Shown piece after piece: positions 7,142 through 15,942 of a DNA stretch of 51,935 bases. The stretch lies in the NCBI GenBank assembly GCA_020631395.1, contig JAHDHI010000031.1:1-51935 (forward strand). Reading direction: 5' to 3'. Numbering within the stretch: the first letter of the stretch is position 1; the number at the start of each line of letters is the position of its first letter. The position numbers and the translations under genes are program-made. This stretch comes from Bizionia sp. (GTDB lineage Bacteria; Bacteroidota; Bacteroidia; Flavobacteriales; Flavobacteriaceae). Under the pieces are notes generated by a model. The model searched no databases and was not told the origin of the DNA. It worked only from the letters and a program-made list of their open reading frames with translations.

Positions 7142-8419
7142 ATGAATATTCCTAAATCCAATTTACCCAGAATCGTCATTGTTGGTGGTGGTTTCGCGGG
7201 AGTGAGCATGGCTAAGGCATTAGCGAATAAAAATGCTCAAATCGTCTTGTTGGACAAGCATAACTACCATACGTTTCAACCATTGTTGTACCAAGTCTCC
7301 TCAGCAGGTTTGGAACCCGATTCCATAGCATATCCTCTACGAAAGATCATAAAGAAGCACAAAACCTCTTTTTTTCGTTTGGCCAAGGTTGAAAACATAC
7401 AGCCAGAAACGAAAGAGATACATACAGACATAGGGAGTCTCACTTATGATTATCTGATATTGGCCACAGGTACCAAAACCAACTATTTTGGAAATCAAGC
7501 AATAGAGGCGAACAGCATGCCCATGAAAAAATTGCCTCAAGCATTGAACATCCGTAGTTTGATACTTCAAAACTTTGAAAAGGCGACAATAACCAATTCA
7601 TTGAAAGAACGACAAGCGCTATTGAATTTCGTGATAGTGGGAGGAGGACCTACAGGGGTGGAGTTGGCTGGAGCCATAGCAGAACTTAAAAACCACATCT
7701 TGCCTAGAGATTATAGAGACCTCGATGCGAATGCAATGCAAATACACCTATTGGAGGGAAACAAGAGAGTTTTGCCTCCAATGAGTGAAAACGCTTCTAA
7801 GAAAGCAGAAGAGTTTCTTAAGGAACTTGGAGTGAAAGTGCATTGCAATACTTTTGTGAAAGACTATGATGGGAAGACCGCACTTACGAACACAGACTTG
7901 ACATTGGAATCCAAAACCCTGATTTGGGCAGCGGGTGTTACGGGAGCACCGGTAAAAGGGTTGAAAGCAGAAACCCTCATGGAGCGCATTAACAGATACA
8001 AAGTCAATAGATTCAATCAAGTGGAAGGGTATGACAACATATTTGCCATAGGCGACATTGCATTGATGAAAACCGAGGCATATCCCAATGGGCATCCTCA
8101 GGTAGCCCAGCCTGCCATACAACAAGGAAAGCTGTTGGGTAAGAACATCATGAGACTCATTGATGGGAAACCTCTGAAGCAATTTACATATAACGACAAA
8201 GGCTCCATGGCTACCGTAGGAAGAAACAAGGCAGTCGTGGATTTAAAGCACTATAAGTTTGCAGGCTTCTTTGCTTGGTTTGTATGGATGTTCATTCATT
8301 TGATGTCCTTGGTAGGCTTTCGCAATCGAGTAATCGTATTTTTCAACTGGTCTTACAATTACATCAATTTCGACAAGGCAGCCCGACTCATAATAAGGCC
8401 TTTCTACAAGCCTAAATAG
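7142..8419 (+). CDS. ndh: Type II NADH dehydrogenase (NDH-2)
   Basis: This 425-residue FAD enzyme passes electrons from NADH to quinone without pumping protons, bound to the inner membrane face. The N-terminal FAD site is IVIVGGGFAGVSMAK (about 11-25). The second dinucleotide fold, for NADH, is FVIVGGGPTGVELAG (163-177). The quinone-side motifs 'AQPAIQQGKLLGKN' and 'FAIGDIAL' are present. The C-terminal 50 residues are hydrophobic and amphipathic (FAGFFAWFVWMFIHLMSLVG), the usual membrane anchor. Length and order match the family. It is convergent with the next gene, 8 bases apart. Confidence 0.92.
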   Translation: MNIPKSNLPRIVIVGGGFAGVSMAKALANKNAQIVLLDKHNYHTFQPLLYQVSSAGLEPDSIAYPLRKIIKKHKTSFFRLAKVENIQPETKEIHTDIGSLTYDYLILATGTKTNYFGNQAIEANSMPMKKLPQALNIRSLILQNFEKATITNSLKERQALLNFVIVGGGPTGVELAGAIAELKNHILPRDYRDLDANAMQIHLLEGNKRVLPPMSENASKKAEEFLKELGVKVHCNTFVKDYDGKTALTNTDLTLESKTLIWAAGVTGAPVKGLKAETLMERINRYKVNRFNQVEGYDNIFAIGDIALMKTEAYPNGHPQVAQPAIQQGKLLGKNIMRLIDGKPLKQFTYNDKGSMATVGRNKAVVDLKHYKFAGFFAWFVWMFIHLMSLVGFRNRVIVFFNWSYNYINFDKAARLIIRPFYKPK

Positions 8420-8427
8420 TTTCTTTA

Positions 8428-9093
8428 CTATCTGTTTTCTTGTTTCAAAAGTCCAAAGACAATCGATAGTTGCGCCAAAGCGTAAGTAAACATGATGCTA
8501 AAATCGGCAAAGGGCAAAGGTGTGTAAAACTTGTTCACTGCCAATAGGCTGTCGGACAACATGAATGCCAGAGCACCAACAAATACCAGATTGTAACTGT
8601 AAGCATTTGTTTTTTTACGTCTTAAAAAGGCAGATACTGCCATTAGTAGTATGACGCACATATAGACGACGACAGGAACAAGCAAATCTCCTAAACCTGA
8701 TTTTAAAAGACTAAACAATCCAGAAGCATAGATTAAAAGCAAAAGGATGAAACCATAGGGCTTTGTTTTTGCATTGCGTTGCCTCAAGAACACTATGGCG
8801 TACATTATGTGTGCAATTAAAAAAGCAAGCAATCCTGCAATGAAAAAGTGTCCAGATTCATAGACAAAAAGCAACAAGACGTCCCCAGCCAAAGAGAAAG
8901 ACAAGGCCAATGTCGTGAAGATCTTGGCATGGGGCCCAAGATGTTTGCCATGTCTTGAAAAGTAAAACAACAAAAGACCGACAATCAATGGCTTCGAAGC
9001 AAAATGCAAATTGTCCAAACCTTCAAAATTTGCAATTACAGTCTCAATGAAAACTAAAATGGAAAAGACGACTAAAAAAGGGATTTTGTTCAT
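8428..9093 (-). CDS. YhhN/TMEM86-family lysoplasmalogenase
   Basis: This 221-residue membrane protein has about eight hydrophobic segments and no signal peptide. The pattern 'SKPLIVGLLLFYF' near residue 36, 'SLAGDVLLLF' and 'LAFMLSDSLLAVNKF' matches the YhhN family, whose characterised members hydrolyse the vinyl-ether bond of lysoplasmalogens. The conserved acidic residues in 'AGDVLLL' and 'MLSDSLLA' are kept. The ATG at 9093 is chosen over an upstream TTG at 9102. It is convergent with ndh. Substrate in bacteria is often uncertain. Confidence 0.82.
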   Translation of the reverse strand: MNKIPFLVVFSILVFIETVIANFEGLDNLHFASKPLIVGLLLFYFSRHGKHLGPHAKIFTTLALSFSLAGDVLLLFVYESGHFFIAGLLAFLIAHIMYAIVFLRQRNAKTKPYGFILLLLIYASGLFSLLKSGLGDLLVPVVVYMCVILLMAVSAFLRRKKTNAYSYNLVFVGALAFMLSDSLLAVNKFYTPLPFADFSIMFTYALAQLSIVFGLLKQENR

Positions 9094-9223
9094 TGGTTTC
9101 AAATAAGGGTTTATTTAGGGAGGAGTAAAAATACTCATTTCATCTTCAAAAAAAGACGGTTCAGCAAGTATAAGTTTTGAAATTGTGGTTGCTGTGGCAT
9201 TTTTGTGCAAGCAATCAAAATAA

Positions 9224-11386
9224 ATGAACATAATGAAATTCGTATTAATGCTACTAATTGGTTTAATTACATTGCAAGGCTTTGCTCAAATCACGATAAA
9301 TGGGAAGGTCACAGATACAAAAAACAATCCCATAGAAGGGGCAAATGTGTACCTTGAAGGAACTTACGATGGAGGAACTACCAATGAAAAAGGAGCGTTT
9401 TCATTCTCTACAAATGAAACGAATACCCAAACATTGGTTGTTTCTTTCGTGTCCTTCGAAACTGAAAAATTACAAAGTGATGTTTCTACATTGAACAATT
9501 TGACAATAAAGTTACGAGAAGATGTCAATGCATTGGATACGGTAGTTTTGTCGGCAGGAACCTTTGCAGCAGGAGACAATAGCAAGATTTCTGTGTTGAA
9601 GCCTTTGGACGTGGTAACGACTGCAAGTGCATTGGGGGATTTTGTGGGAGCGTTGCAAACATTGCCAGGTACAACGACTATATCGGAAGACGGAAGGTTG
9701 TTTGTGCGTGGGGGAGATGCCGGAGAGACACAGATATTCATAGATGGCATTCGTGTATTTACACCATACACACCTAGTCCCAACAACAGTCCAACTCGAG
9801 GCCGTTATTCTCCTTTCTTGTTTGATGGGATAACGTTCTCTACAGGAGGTTATTCTGCCGAATTTGGACAAGCACTGTCCAGTGTGTTGTTGTTGAATAC
9901 CGTAGGAGAGCCTGAACAGGAAAAGACGGACGTTGGTATCATGAGTGTAGGTGCAACGCTGGGAAATACTCAAAAATGGGGAAAGAATTCAATAAGCGTC
10001 AATGCGTCCTATATAAATTTAGAACCATACAATGCCATTTTCAAGGATAGGAACGATTGGAAGGAACCTTACGAAGGAGCTTCAGGAGAGGCTGTATTTA
10101 GACACAAGACGGACAATGGAATCTATAAGTTGTATACCGCATTCGATGCATCGCATTTCGATTTGATTCAAGAAGACATAAACGTTGTCGAAGGAGTACG
10201 TTTCAAACTCAATAACAGGAACCTATATTTCAATGGCTCATACAAAGGAGATTTTAATGACGTTTGGAAACTATTTGGAGGTTTGAGCTATACCCATGCA
10301 AAAACCAAAGTGAATGCAATGGGTGCCAAGATTGAGGATGCCGAGAATTCTGTCCATGCCAAGTTTAAGCTGAAACGGCGTTTCAACAGCAGAATAAAAC
10401 TCAATTTGGGAGCCGAGTACCTTTCAACGCATTTCAATGAAGACTATGAAGACGATTTTATAACTCCATCAAGTTATGGCTTTACAAGCGACATTGTTGC
10501 CGCTTTTGCAGAAACTGATGTGTTTTTTTCTAAGAAAATGGCTTTGAAGGCAGGATTGCGAGCAGAGTACAACGAATTGCTCAAAGAAACTACGGTGTCA
10601 CCAAGAATGTCTTTGGCATATAAAACTAGTGTAAAAAGTCAAGTGTCGTTGGCTTATGGCAATTTTTATCAGAATCCGAATAGTACGATTTTGAAATTCG
10701 ACCAGGACTTGAAGAGCGAAAAGGCAGAACATTATATATTAAATTACCAATTGAATGACAATGGGAAGATATTTAGAGCAGAAGCATATTACAAGGATTA
10801 CGATGGATTGATAAAGTATGATACCGATTTTGCAGAACCCAATAGTGATTACGACAATCTAGGAAATGGATTTGCAAAGGGCTTGGATTTGTTTTGGAGA
10901 GATGGAAAAAGTATAAAGAACGTGGATTATTGGTTGAGTTACTCGTATTTGGATACGGAACGCAACTATAAAAACTATCCAGTTTCTGCACAACCAAACT
11001 TTGCAAATGCACATAATGTTTCCGTCGTAGGGAAATATTGGATAGATAAATGGAAAAGTCAAGTTGGGGTTAGTTATGGTTTTGCTTCTGGTAGGACGTA
11101 TACCAATCCAAACGAAGGAGTTTTTTTAAATTACAAGACCAAAAGTTACAACAGTCTAAGCTTGAATTGGGCTTACTTGTTGACGCAACAGAAGATTTTG
11201 TATTTCTCTGTAAACAATGTGCTCGGATTTAAAAACATCAATGGCTATCAATATGCAGATGTCCCGGATTTGAACAACAACTTTGCACGTAGGGCTTTGC
11301 AACCTGCTGCCGACCAATTTTTCTTTGTGGGGTTCTTTTGGACCATTAGTGAAAAGGGGACAGATAATCAATTGGATAATCTATAA
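9224..11386 (+). CDS. TonB-dependent outer membrane receptor with CarboxypepD-like domain
   Basis: This 720-residue protein has a signal peptide (MNIMKFVLMLLIGLITLQGFAQ; a second ATG lies 9 bases in). Residues about 24-100 form a carboxypeptidase-regulatory-like domain (ITINGKVTDTKNNPIEGANVY). The plug follows (about 120-230, with FVGALQTLPGTTT and LFVRGGDAGETQIFIDG), then a beta-barrel to a C-terminal aromatic-rich end. It should import a substrate across the outer membrane using TonB energy. No SusD-like partner adjoins it, so glycan import is not indicated. It is convergent with the next gene, sharing a perfect palindromic terminator. Confidence 0.88.
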   Translation: MNIMKFVLMLLIGLITLQGFAQITINGKVTDTKNNPIEGANVYLEGTYDGGTTNEKGAFSFSTNETNTQTLVVSFVSFETEKLQSDVSTLNNLTIKLREDVNALDTVVLSAGTFAAGDNSKISVLKPLDVVTTASALGDFVGALQTLPGTTTISEDGRLFVRGGDAGETQIFIDGIRVFTPYTPSPNNSPTRGRYSPFLFDGITFSTGGYSAEFGQALSSVLLLNTVGEPEQEKTDVGIMSVGATLGNTQKWGKNSISVNASYINLEPYNAIFKDRNDWKEPYEGASGEAVFRHKTDNGIYKLYTAFDASHFDLIQEDINVVEGVRFKLNNRNLYFNGSYKGDFNDVWKLFGGLSYTHAKTKVNAMGAKIEDAENSVHAKFKLKRRFNSRIKLNLGAEYLSTHFNEDYEDDFITPSSYGFTSDIVAAFAETDVFFSKKMALKAGLRAEYNELLKETTVSPRMSLAYKTSVKSQVSLAYGNFYQNPNSTILKFDQDLKSEKAEHYILNYQLNDNGKIFRAEAYYKDYDGLIKYDTDFAEPNSDYDNLGNGFAKGLDLFWRDGKSIKNVDYWLSYSYLDTERNYKNYPVSAQPNFANAHNVSVVGKYWIDKWKSQVGVSYGFASGRTYTNPNEGVFLNYKTKSYNSLSLNWAYLLTQQKILYFSVNNVLGFKNINGYQYADVPDLNNNFARRALQPAADQFFFVGFFWTISEKGTDNQLDNL

Positions 11387-11450
11387 TCAATTTCAAACCA
11401 ATCAAAGAGTTTATAATAAGCAAAATCGATATTGGTATGCACAATCAAAA

Positions 11451-11480
11451 AAACAGTTCCTAAAATTTTAGGAACTGTTT
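11451..11480. terminator. Perfect 30-base palindromic bidirectional terminator
   Basis: The two halves, 11451-11465 and 11466-11480, are exact reverse complements. The A-rich left flank and the T-ended stem let it work in both directions. It lies between the convergent TonB receptor and the 667-residue protein gene. Confidence 0.75.
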
Positions 11481-11508
11481 CAAGGTTAATAGTAATAATA
11501 CAATTGTA

Positions 11509-13512
11509 TTATTTCAAACAAACGGTAATGTGAGCGTCGTCACGAGTACCCTTGGTTACACTGTTTAAAATTGCTTTTTGAGTTGCTCTCAAGTGGATGG
11601 AACCACAATTAACGTTTGGATTGGTCTGAATTTCAAACTTACCAGCTCCCGTATTGGTGCCAGATTGGTCCAATCCAGTTCCAATTCTCGTATAGGTTCC
11701 AAGTGTGCCTATGGTTATGGCATAGTTTTCAAGGTAATTGTCGGCCACCGTGAATTCACCTTTAATGGTGTCTCCTTGGTTGTAATGCGTACAATTTCCG
11801 CCATCGTCAATGGACATGGTTACTTTAGGTAGCGTGCTATCCATTTGGATGATTTGACTATCCGAAGCACCATTGGCATGTTCTATGGTAACCCTGATCC
11901 TGTCGTTCGTACCAGGAGAGAATCTGGCAAGGATGCTACCAATGTTGTTGTTGTATGGTTGGTATGTGTATTCATCTCCCACAGCTGAGACTACAGGATG
12001 CGTTACACTACCACCAGAGAAGCCTACCAATTTCAGGTCGTCATTCAAGTAGTAACTACCATTGGTCGCAAGATTGGTAATCTTCACTTTGTATTTTTGA
12101 CCAGCATAGGGAGCAGAGACACCTTGTACTACGATGACGCCCCTAAATGGACTATTGTTGAATGTTCCTATCTGATTGAATTCGAACTTGGCACCAGGTA
12201 CTGTCAAACCTGTTACAGGGTTGATGTTGTCTGTGGAGATGCCTCCCACGGTTATCAGTTTTGGAGCATTTCCGATAACGACCACTCTAGGTTTTAGTTG
12301 TATGTATGACTCCACGACATTTCCCCAATTGGAGCAATCCATACCCGTTGGAGGAGTATTCCAGGACAATATTGCTCTTACCTTTAAAACTTGAGGTTTG
12401 GTGCATCTCTTTTTCAATTTCGAAAAATCATATGGCAAAACAGCAGAATAGGTCAGACCTCCTTTTGGAAGAGGGTTGATGTCATGTACTTCCACAAAGG
12501 TAGTACCGGCATGAATCCATTTGCAAGACCTTTCTTCTTGTATCCAAAATGAAACATACTCCTTGCTACCTTTGTTGCAAAGGTTACCACTGTATCCAGA
12601 AGGTTTTTTTACTTTGAATGTGCCTACCAGTGCCTCTTGGTTGTAATCTGCTCCAACACATAGGAGTTCCTCATAGGTGGTGTTGCAATTCAACTTGTTC
12701 AAGTTTGCCAAACTTTCTGCCAAAGACAGGTTTTTAGAAGCAAACAGGTTGGTTATGTTCTTTACTATGGCATTGCTCGTTGTGGATTGTGCCTCTTTCA
12801 GCAATTTATAGCCAAAGCGATGAGGTTCGATCTTTTCTTTCTTGTAAGTATCGGCCAGTTCTAGAAAATCTACTTTTTTAGGAATGGCTCTCTTTTTGGA
12901 AAGGCTGGAAAGCGTAAAGTTCGTAGCTACTGGAAATGTTGGAAAAAATAATTTTATTGGTTTTATTTGAATGTTTTCAACCTTGGCATCCCCCCATGAG
13001 TAATTTCCAGCAACCTGATTTGGATCGTTAGCCGGTGGAATGGAGTTCCAAGACAATATGGCTTTTACCTTCGGTAAATTGGCTTTGTTGCAGAATAGTT
13101 GTTTTGGATCAATTTTTAACCTTACTACGTAGTCTATTGGCTTTTCAGATTTTTGGCTACAATCTTTTTGTGTCGGTATGTCATGTACATTCAAAGCTAC
13201 ATATCCCATGTCTTCCCATCCGTTTCCATCTTGATAGTCCAGATAGAAGCGTACATATTCATAAGACCCTTTGCTACATAGGTTGCCCGAGTAGCCGGTA
13301 GCTCTTTTTATTTTGACAGTGGCTGTCAACTCTTCGAATTCGGGATTGTATCCTACGCAACCTAAGGACTCGAAAGTCGTATTGCCTTTCTTCTTGAAGA
13401 AGTCCAAAGGTGTATTCAAGTTCAATTTTGGAAACCCCACGTTTCCAACAGCCAAATAGGAATTGTATTCCTGTCTAGCAACCATCAATTGTTTTTCATT
13501 TAATCTTGGCAT
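11509..13512 (-). CDS. 667-residue protein with two copies of an uncharacterised Cys-containing domain
   Basis: No named family is assigned with certainty. Two domains of about 140 residues repeat. Copy 1 (about 44-186) has GCVGYNPEFEELTATVKIK, GYSGNLCSKGSYEYV (73-87) and VKAILSWNSIPP. Copy 2 (about 277-410) has LCVGADYNQEALVGTFKVK, GYSGNLCNKGSKEYV (306-320) and VRAILSWNTPP. This domain resembles one I recall from unstudied proteins of several phyla. The C-terminal 250 residues are beta-rich and repeat-like, resembling cell-surface beta-sandwich modules. No signal peptide is seen, as also for the nearby LodA. It is monocistronic, with an ATG at 13512. Confidence 0.8.
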   Translation of the reverse strand: MPRLNEKQLMVARQEYNSYLAVGNVGFPKLNLNTPLDFFKKKGNTTFESLGCVGYNPEFEELTATVKIKRATGYSGNLCSKGSYEYVRFYLDYQDGNGWEDMGYVALNVHDIPTQKDCSQKSEKPIDYVVRLKIDPKQLFCNKANLPKVKAILSWNSIPPANDPNQVAGNYSWGDAKVENIQIKPIKLFFPTFPVATNFTLSSLSKKRAIPKKVDFLELADTYKKEKIEPHRFGYKLLKEAQSTTSNAIVKNITNLFASKNLSLAESLANLNKLNCNTTYEELLCVGADYNQEALVGTFKVKKPSGYSGNLCNKGSKEYVSFWIQEERSCKWIHAGTTFVEVHDINPLPKGGLTYSAVLPYDFSKLKKRCTKPQVLKVRAILSWNTPPTGMDCSNWGNVVESYIQLKPRVVVIGNAPKLITVGGISTDNINPVTGLTVPGAKFEFNQIGTFNNSPFRGVIVVQGVSAPYAGQKYKVKITNLATNGSYYLNDDLKLVGFSGGSVTHPVVSAVGDEYTYQPYNNNIGSILARFSPGTNDRIRVTIEHANGASDSQIIQMDSTLPKVTMSIDDGGNCTHYNQGDTIKGEFTVADNYLENYAITIGTLGTYTRIGTGLDQSGTNTGAGKFEIQTNPNVNCGSIHLRATQKAILNSVTKGTRDDAHITVCLK

Positions 13513-13743
13513 TGTTTCTAAGTATTATGTTGGCCTACTCTATTTGATTCAAAGACTTTTCGGCTTCCGTCAATGGATTAATTCATTTCTGCAAAGTTGT
13601 ATAATGCAAATGGGGTTTTCAAGAGGTAATAGGCTGATAATGAGAGGGGGTTTTGGCTTTTGTTCATTTGGGTGTTTTCCCCCATTATGAGCAATTCGTC
13701 GAATGGATGTGATTTGTGAATGCTAACCCTTTTACACGAAAAA

Positions 13744-13778
13744 GCCCTATATGATTATAGCAATACATCATATAGGGC
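13744..13778 (-). terminator. Orphan intrinsic terminator, minus strand
   Basis: An 11-bp perfect stem (13744-13754 with 13768-13778) is followed on the minus strand by five T. No ordinary minus-strand gene lies upstream before 14.2 kb, so it must end a short transcript or small RNA. Confidence 0.65.
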
Positions 13779-13803
13779 AACTGGGTAATAGCCACTTATT
13801 TCA

Positions 13804-13923
13804 CTAGCAACTCTCTTTGTACATTGTAGATTTTGAAGATTTCGATTTAAATGATACAATCCAAAAATAGATGGGAGGTAAATCTACAATGTGATTATTC
13901 GTTTTTATGCCTTTATTTTGCAT
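13804..13923 (-). CDS. Possible 39-residue peptide or structured RNA
   Basis: An ATG at 13923 opens 39 codons (MQNKGIKTNNHIVDLPPIYF... ending KSTMYKESC). The stop at 13804 lies 26 bases before a minus-strand terminator. The C-terminal cysteine and Ser/Lys-rich tail are striking. However, a perfect 13-bp inverted repeat lies inside the frame, so the transcript may instead be a structured non-coding RNA. The two readings cannot be separated here. Confidence 0.25.
   Translation of the reverse strand: MQNKGIKTNNHIVDLPPIYFWIVSFKSKSSKSTMYKESC
13821..13892. repeat. Perfect 13-bp inverted repeat with 46-base spacer
   Basis: Bases 13821-13833 (ACATTGTAGATTT) are the exact reverse complement of 13880-13892. 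No flanking target duplication is seen. With the terminator at 13744-13778 it forms a two-hairpin unit readable on the minus strand. Confidence 0.6.
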
Positions 13924-14231
13924 ATCTGATCTTTCTGAACGGGAGAGAATTAAAAAAAAGCCTAGTTTTCTAATATGTTCTACTAAGAGGTAAATTTTGT
14001 TTTTATGCTTTATCTTATGTTAAATATTGTCATTTAAAGCTAAAGTAAAAGAGGGTTACCTTCTATGTTTTCATGTTTTACTAAGTTACTTAGAGATCAT
14101 TGTAATCCAACAAATACAGAGTCTACATTAAGTATACAAATAGAAATACTATGCTAAATTATAGTCTACAATCCTTATATTTAACGTATACAAACTACTT
14201 AATTGATCTCCTTACAGACAAAAATAATCTT

Positions 14232-15875
14232 ATGCGTAAATGGAATAATTACAATGTGATGTTGCTATTGCTTTCAATGGCATTTCACTTAAATGTAGAT
14301 GCACAATCTGGTGTTAGTAAAGATGAATTGATGAAAACCTACATTTCTTTGTTGAAAGAGGGAAAAGATACTTATAGTGATGAACCAGATAAGGCAATTA
14401 TACTATACAAGGAAGCCGATTTGATAGCTAGACAATTGAATGATGACAGCCTTAGAATTGATGCGTTGATTGGGTTGGGATTGAGTTCCGGAGCGAAATC
14501 CGATTATGCCAATGCATTTCATTACTATGAAGAGACGTTGAAATTGTTGGAAAATTCAGAAAACTATAGTATGATTTCTGCCGTAAGCAACAATTTGGGA
14601 GTTGTCTACGAATCTTTGGGATTGTACGATTTGGCACTGGAATATTATTTGAAAGCAGAAAAGGATCTCTACAAGTCCAATACGGAAAACAAGTTGAAGT
14701 TCTTGAACAATACATTGGAGAACATAGCGCTCATACATAAATTTCAAGGAAACTATGAAGATGCATTGCTGTATTTGGACAAGTCTTTGAATGTATTGAA
14801 AGAAGTAAAGGATATAAATGAATCCACCCGCATCTTTAGAAAATCCAGAGGGTTGATGGAATATGGGATGGTGTATTTGAAGCAGGGAGACATCGATAGG
14901 GCAGAACCCTATTTGAAAGAGAACATTTCCTTGATAGAGGTTAATGGAAGTGAAAGCGACAAAGCCATGGGCTTTTATTACCTAGGAGAATTCTATGCCG
15001 CCAAAGAGAATTACGTTGAAGCTTTGAATTACACGAAAAAGGCCAATGACTTTGCAAGTAAAACGGATCAACAAAAGATTAAGAGGGACATTTATCTATT
15101 GTTGGCCAAACTTTATGAGATGACCAATGACATTAAAAGTGCGCATTGCTATTTTAAGAAATATGCAGAGATCGATCAAGACTTTTTTGGAATACAGAAC
15201 ACTTGGAGAATCTATAAGATAGATCAAGATTATAAATTGGCAAGTCAAGAACAAGCATACGAGGTATTAAACAAGGAAAAGGAGATTAATAGGATCATGA
15301 AATTCTTTTATGCATTAATTGCCTTGTCTATAGCCATTGCTGCATTCTTTGCAATCAAGCATTTGAGAAACAAACATAAAAAGGAAAGAGAACAGATTGA
15401 AAGAGAAAAGAAGAAAACAGAGAGGCAATTGGAACAAGCCAAAATCAACTTGGAATTGAAGCAAAAGGAATTGACCACGGCCACATTGCAGATTATAGAG
15501 AAAGGAGAGTCTTTGCAACAATTCAAAAGCGATTTGTTTGATTTGAAAAAAGATTTGGGTAAAGCTTACTATGACAAGATTGATAAACTATATTCTTCCA
15601 TTTCAAATAATTCGCATAAAAATTGGGAAGAGTTCAAAGTTGCTTTCGAAAAAGTCAACGATGGTTTTTTTGATAAGATAAGACAAACACACACGTCTTT
15701 AACGACAAATGATTTGAAGCTATGCTCTTTCTTGAAACTTAATTTGACGTCCAAGGACATTTCCAATTTGATGGGAATCTCCACTGAAAGTGTTAAGATG
15801 AGTCGTTATCGATTACGCAAAAAATTGGATTTGCCAAGAGAAACCAATCTGGTGGATTTTATCAACAAGTTTTAA
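14232..15875 (+). CDS. TPR / transmembrane / coiled-coil / LuxR-like HTH regulator
   Basis: This 547-residue protein has the flavobacterial layout: signal peptide (start at 14232, MRKWNNYNVMLLLLSMAFHLN, cleaved after VDAQ), periplasmic TPR repeats (about 30-330), one membrane segment (FYALIALSIAIAAFFAIKHL), a long coiled coil (about 375-440) and a C-terminal helix-turn-helix of LuxR type (LTSKDISNLMGISTESVKMSRYRLRKKL). It likely senses a periplasmic ligand or partner and binds DNA directly. The frame extends upstream to 14151 but without signal-peptide sense. It stands between the 667-residue gene and lodAB. Its targets are unknown. Confidence 0.85.
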   Translation: MRKWNNYNVMLLLLSMAFHLNVDAQSGVSKDELMKTYISLLKEGKDTYSDEPDKAIILYKEADLIARQLNDDSLRIDALIGLGLSSGAKSDYANAFHYYEETLKLLENSENYSMISAVSNNLGVVYESLGLYDLALEYYLKAEKDLYKSNTENKLKFLNNTLENIALIHKFQGNYEDALLYLDKSLNVLKEVKDINESTRIFRKSRGLMEYGMVYLKQGDIDRAEPYLKENISLIEVNGSESDKAMGFYYLGEFYAAKENYVEALNYTKKANDFASKTDQQKIKRDIYLLLAKLYEMTNDIKSAHCYFKKYAEIDQDFFGIQNTWRIYKIDQDYKLASQEQAYEVLNKEKEINRIMKFFYALIALSIAIAAFFAIKHLRNKHKKEREQIEREKKKTERQLEQAKINLELKQKELTTATLQIIEKGESLQQFKSDLFDLKKDLGKAYYDKIDKLYSSISNNSHKNWEEFKVAFEKVNDGFFDKIRQTHTSLTTNDLKLCSFLKLNLTSKDISNLMGISTESVKMSRYRLRKKLDLPRETNLVDFINKF

Positions 15876-15876
15876 A

Positions 15877-15905
15877 GCACGTTCGTATTTAAATAGTTAA
15901 CGTGC
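15877..15905 (+). terminator. Intrinsic terminator after the TPR-HTH gene
   Basis: A 7-bp GC-containing stem (15877-15883 with 15899-15905) is followed by GTTTT. It starts directly after the regulator's stop codon. Confidence 0.55.
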
Positions 15906-15942
15906 GTTTTGTGTTCGAGAAGGCCAAAAATAAACAAGACAG

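Larger units (their letters stand above)
13513..14231. other. Intergenic region with nested inverted repeats
   Basis: This stretch separates two divergently transcribed genes. It contains the terminator at 13744-13778, a 13-bp inverted repeat pair and a possible 39-codon minus frame (all listed separately). The remaining part upstream of the TPR regulator is AT-rich, and I see no clear promoter box. Confidence 0.5.

Noticed and set aside
9224-11386. Polysaccharide utilisation locus reading of the TonB receptor
   Set aside because: No SusD-like gene or glycoside hydrolase adjoins it; the GH8 gene is 35 kb away.
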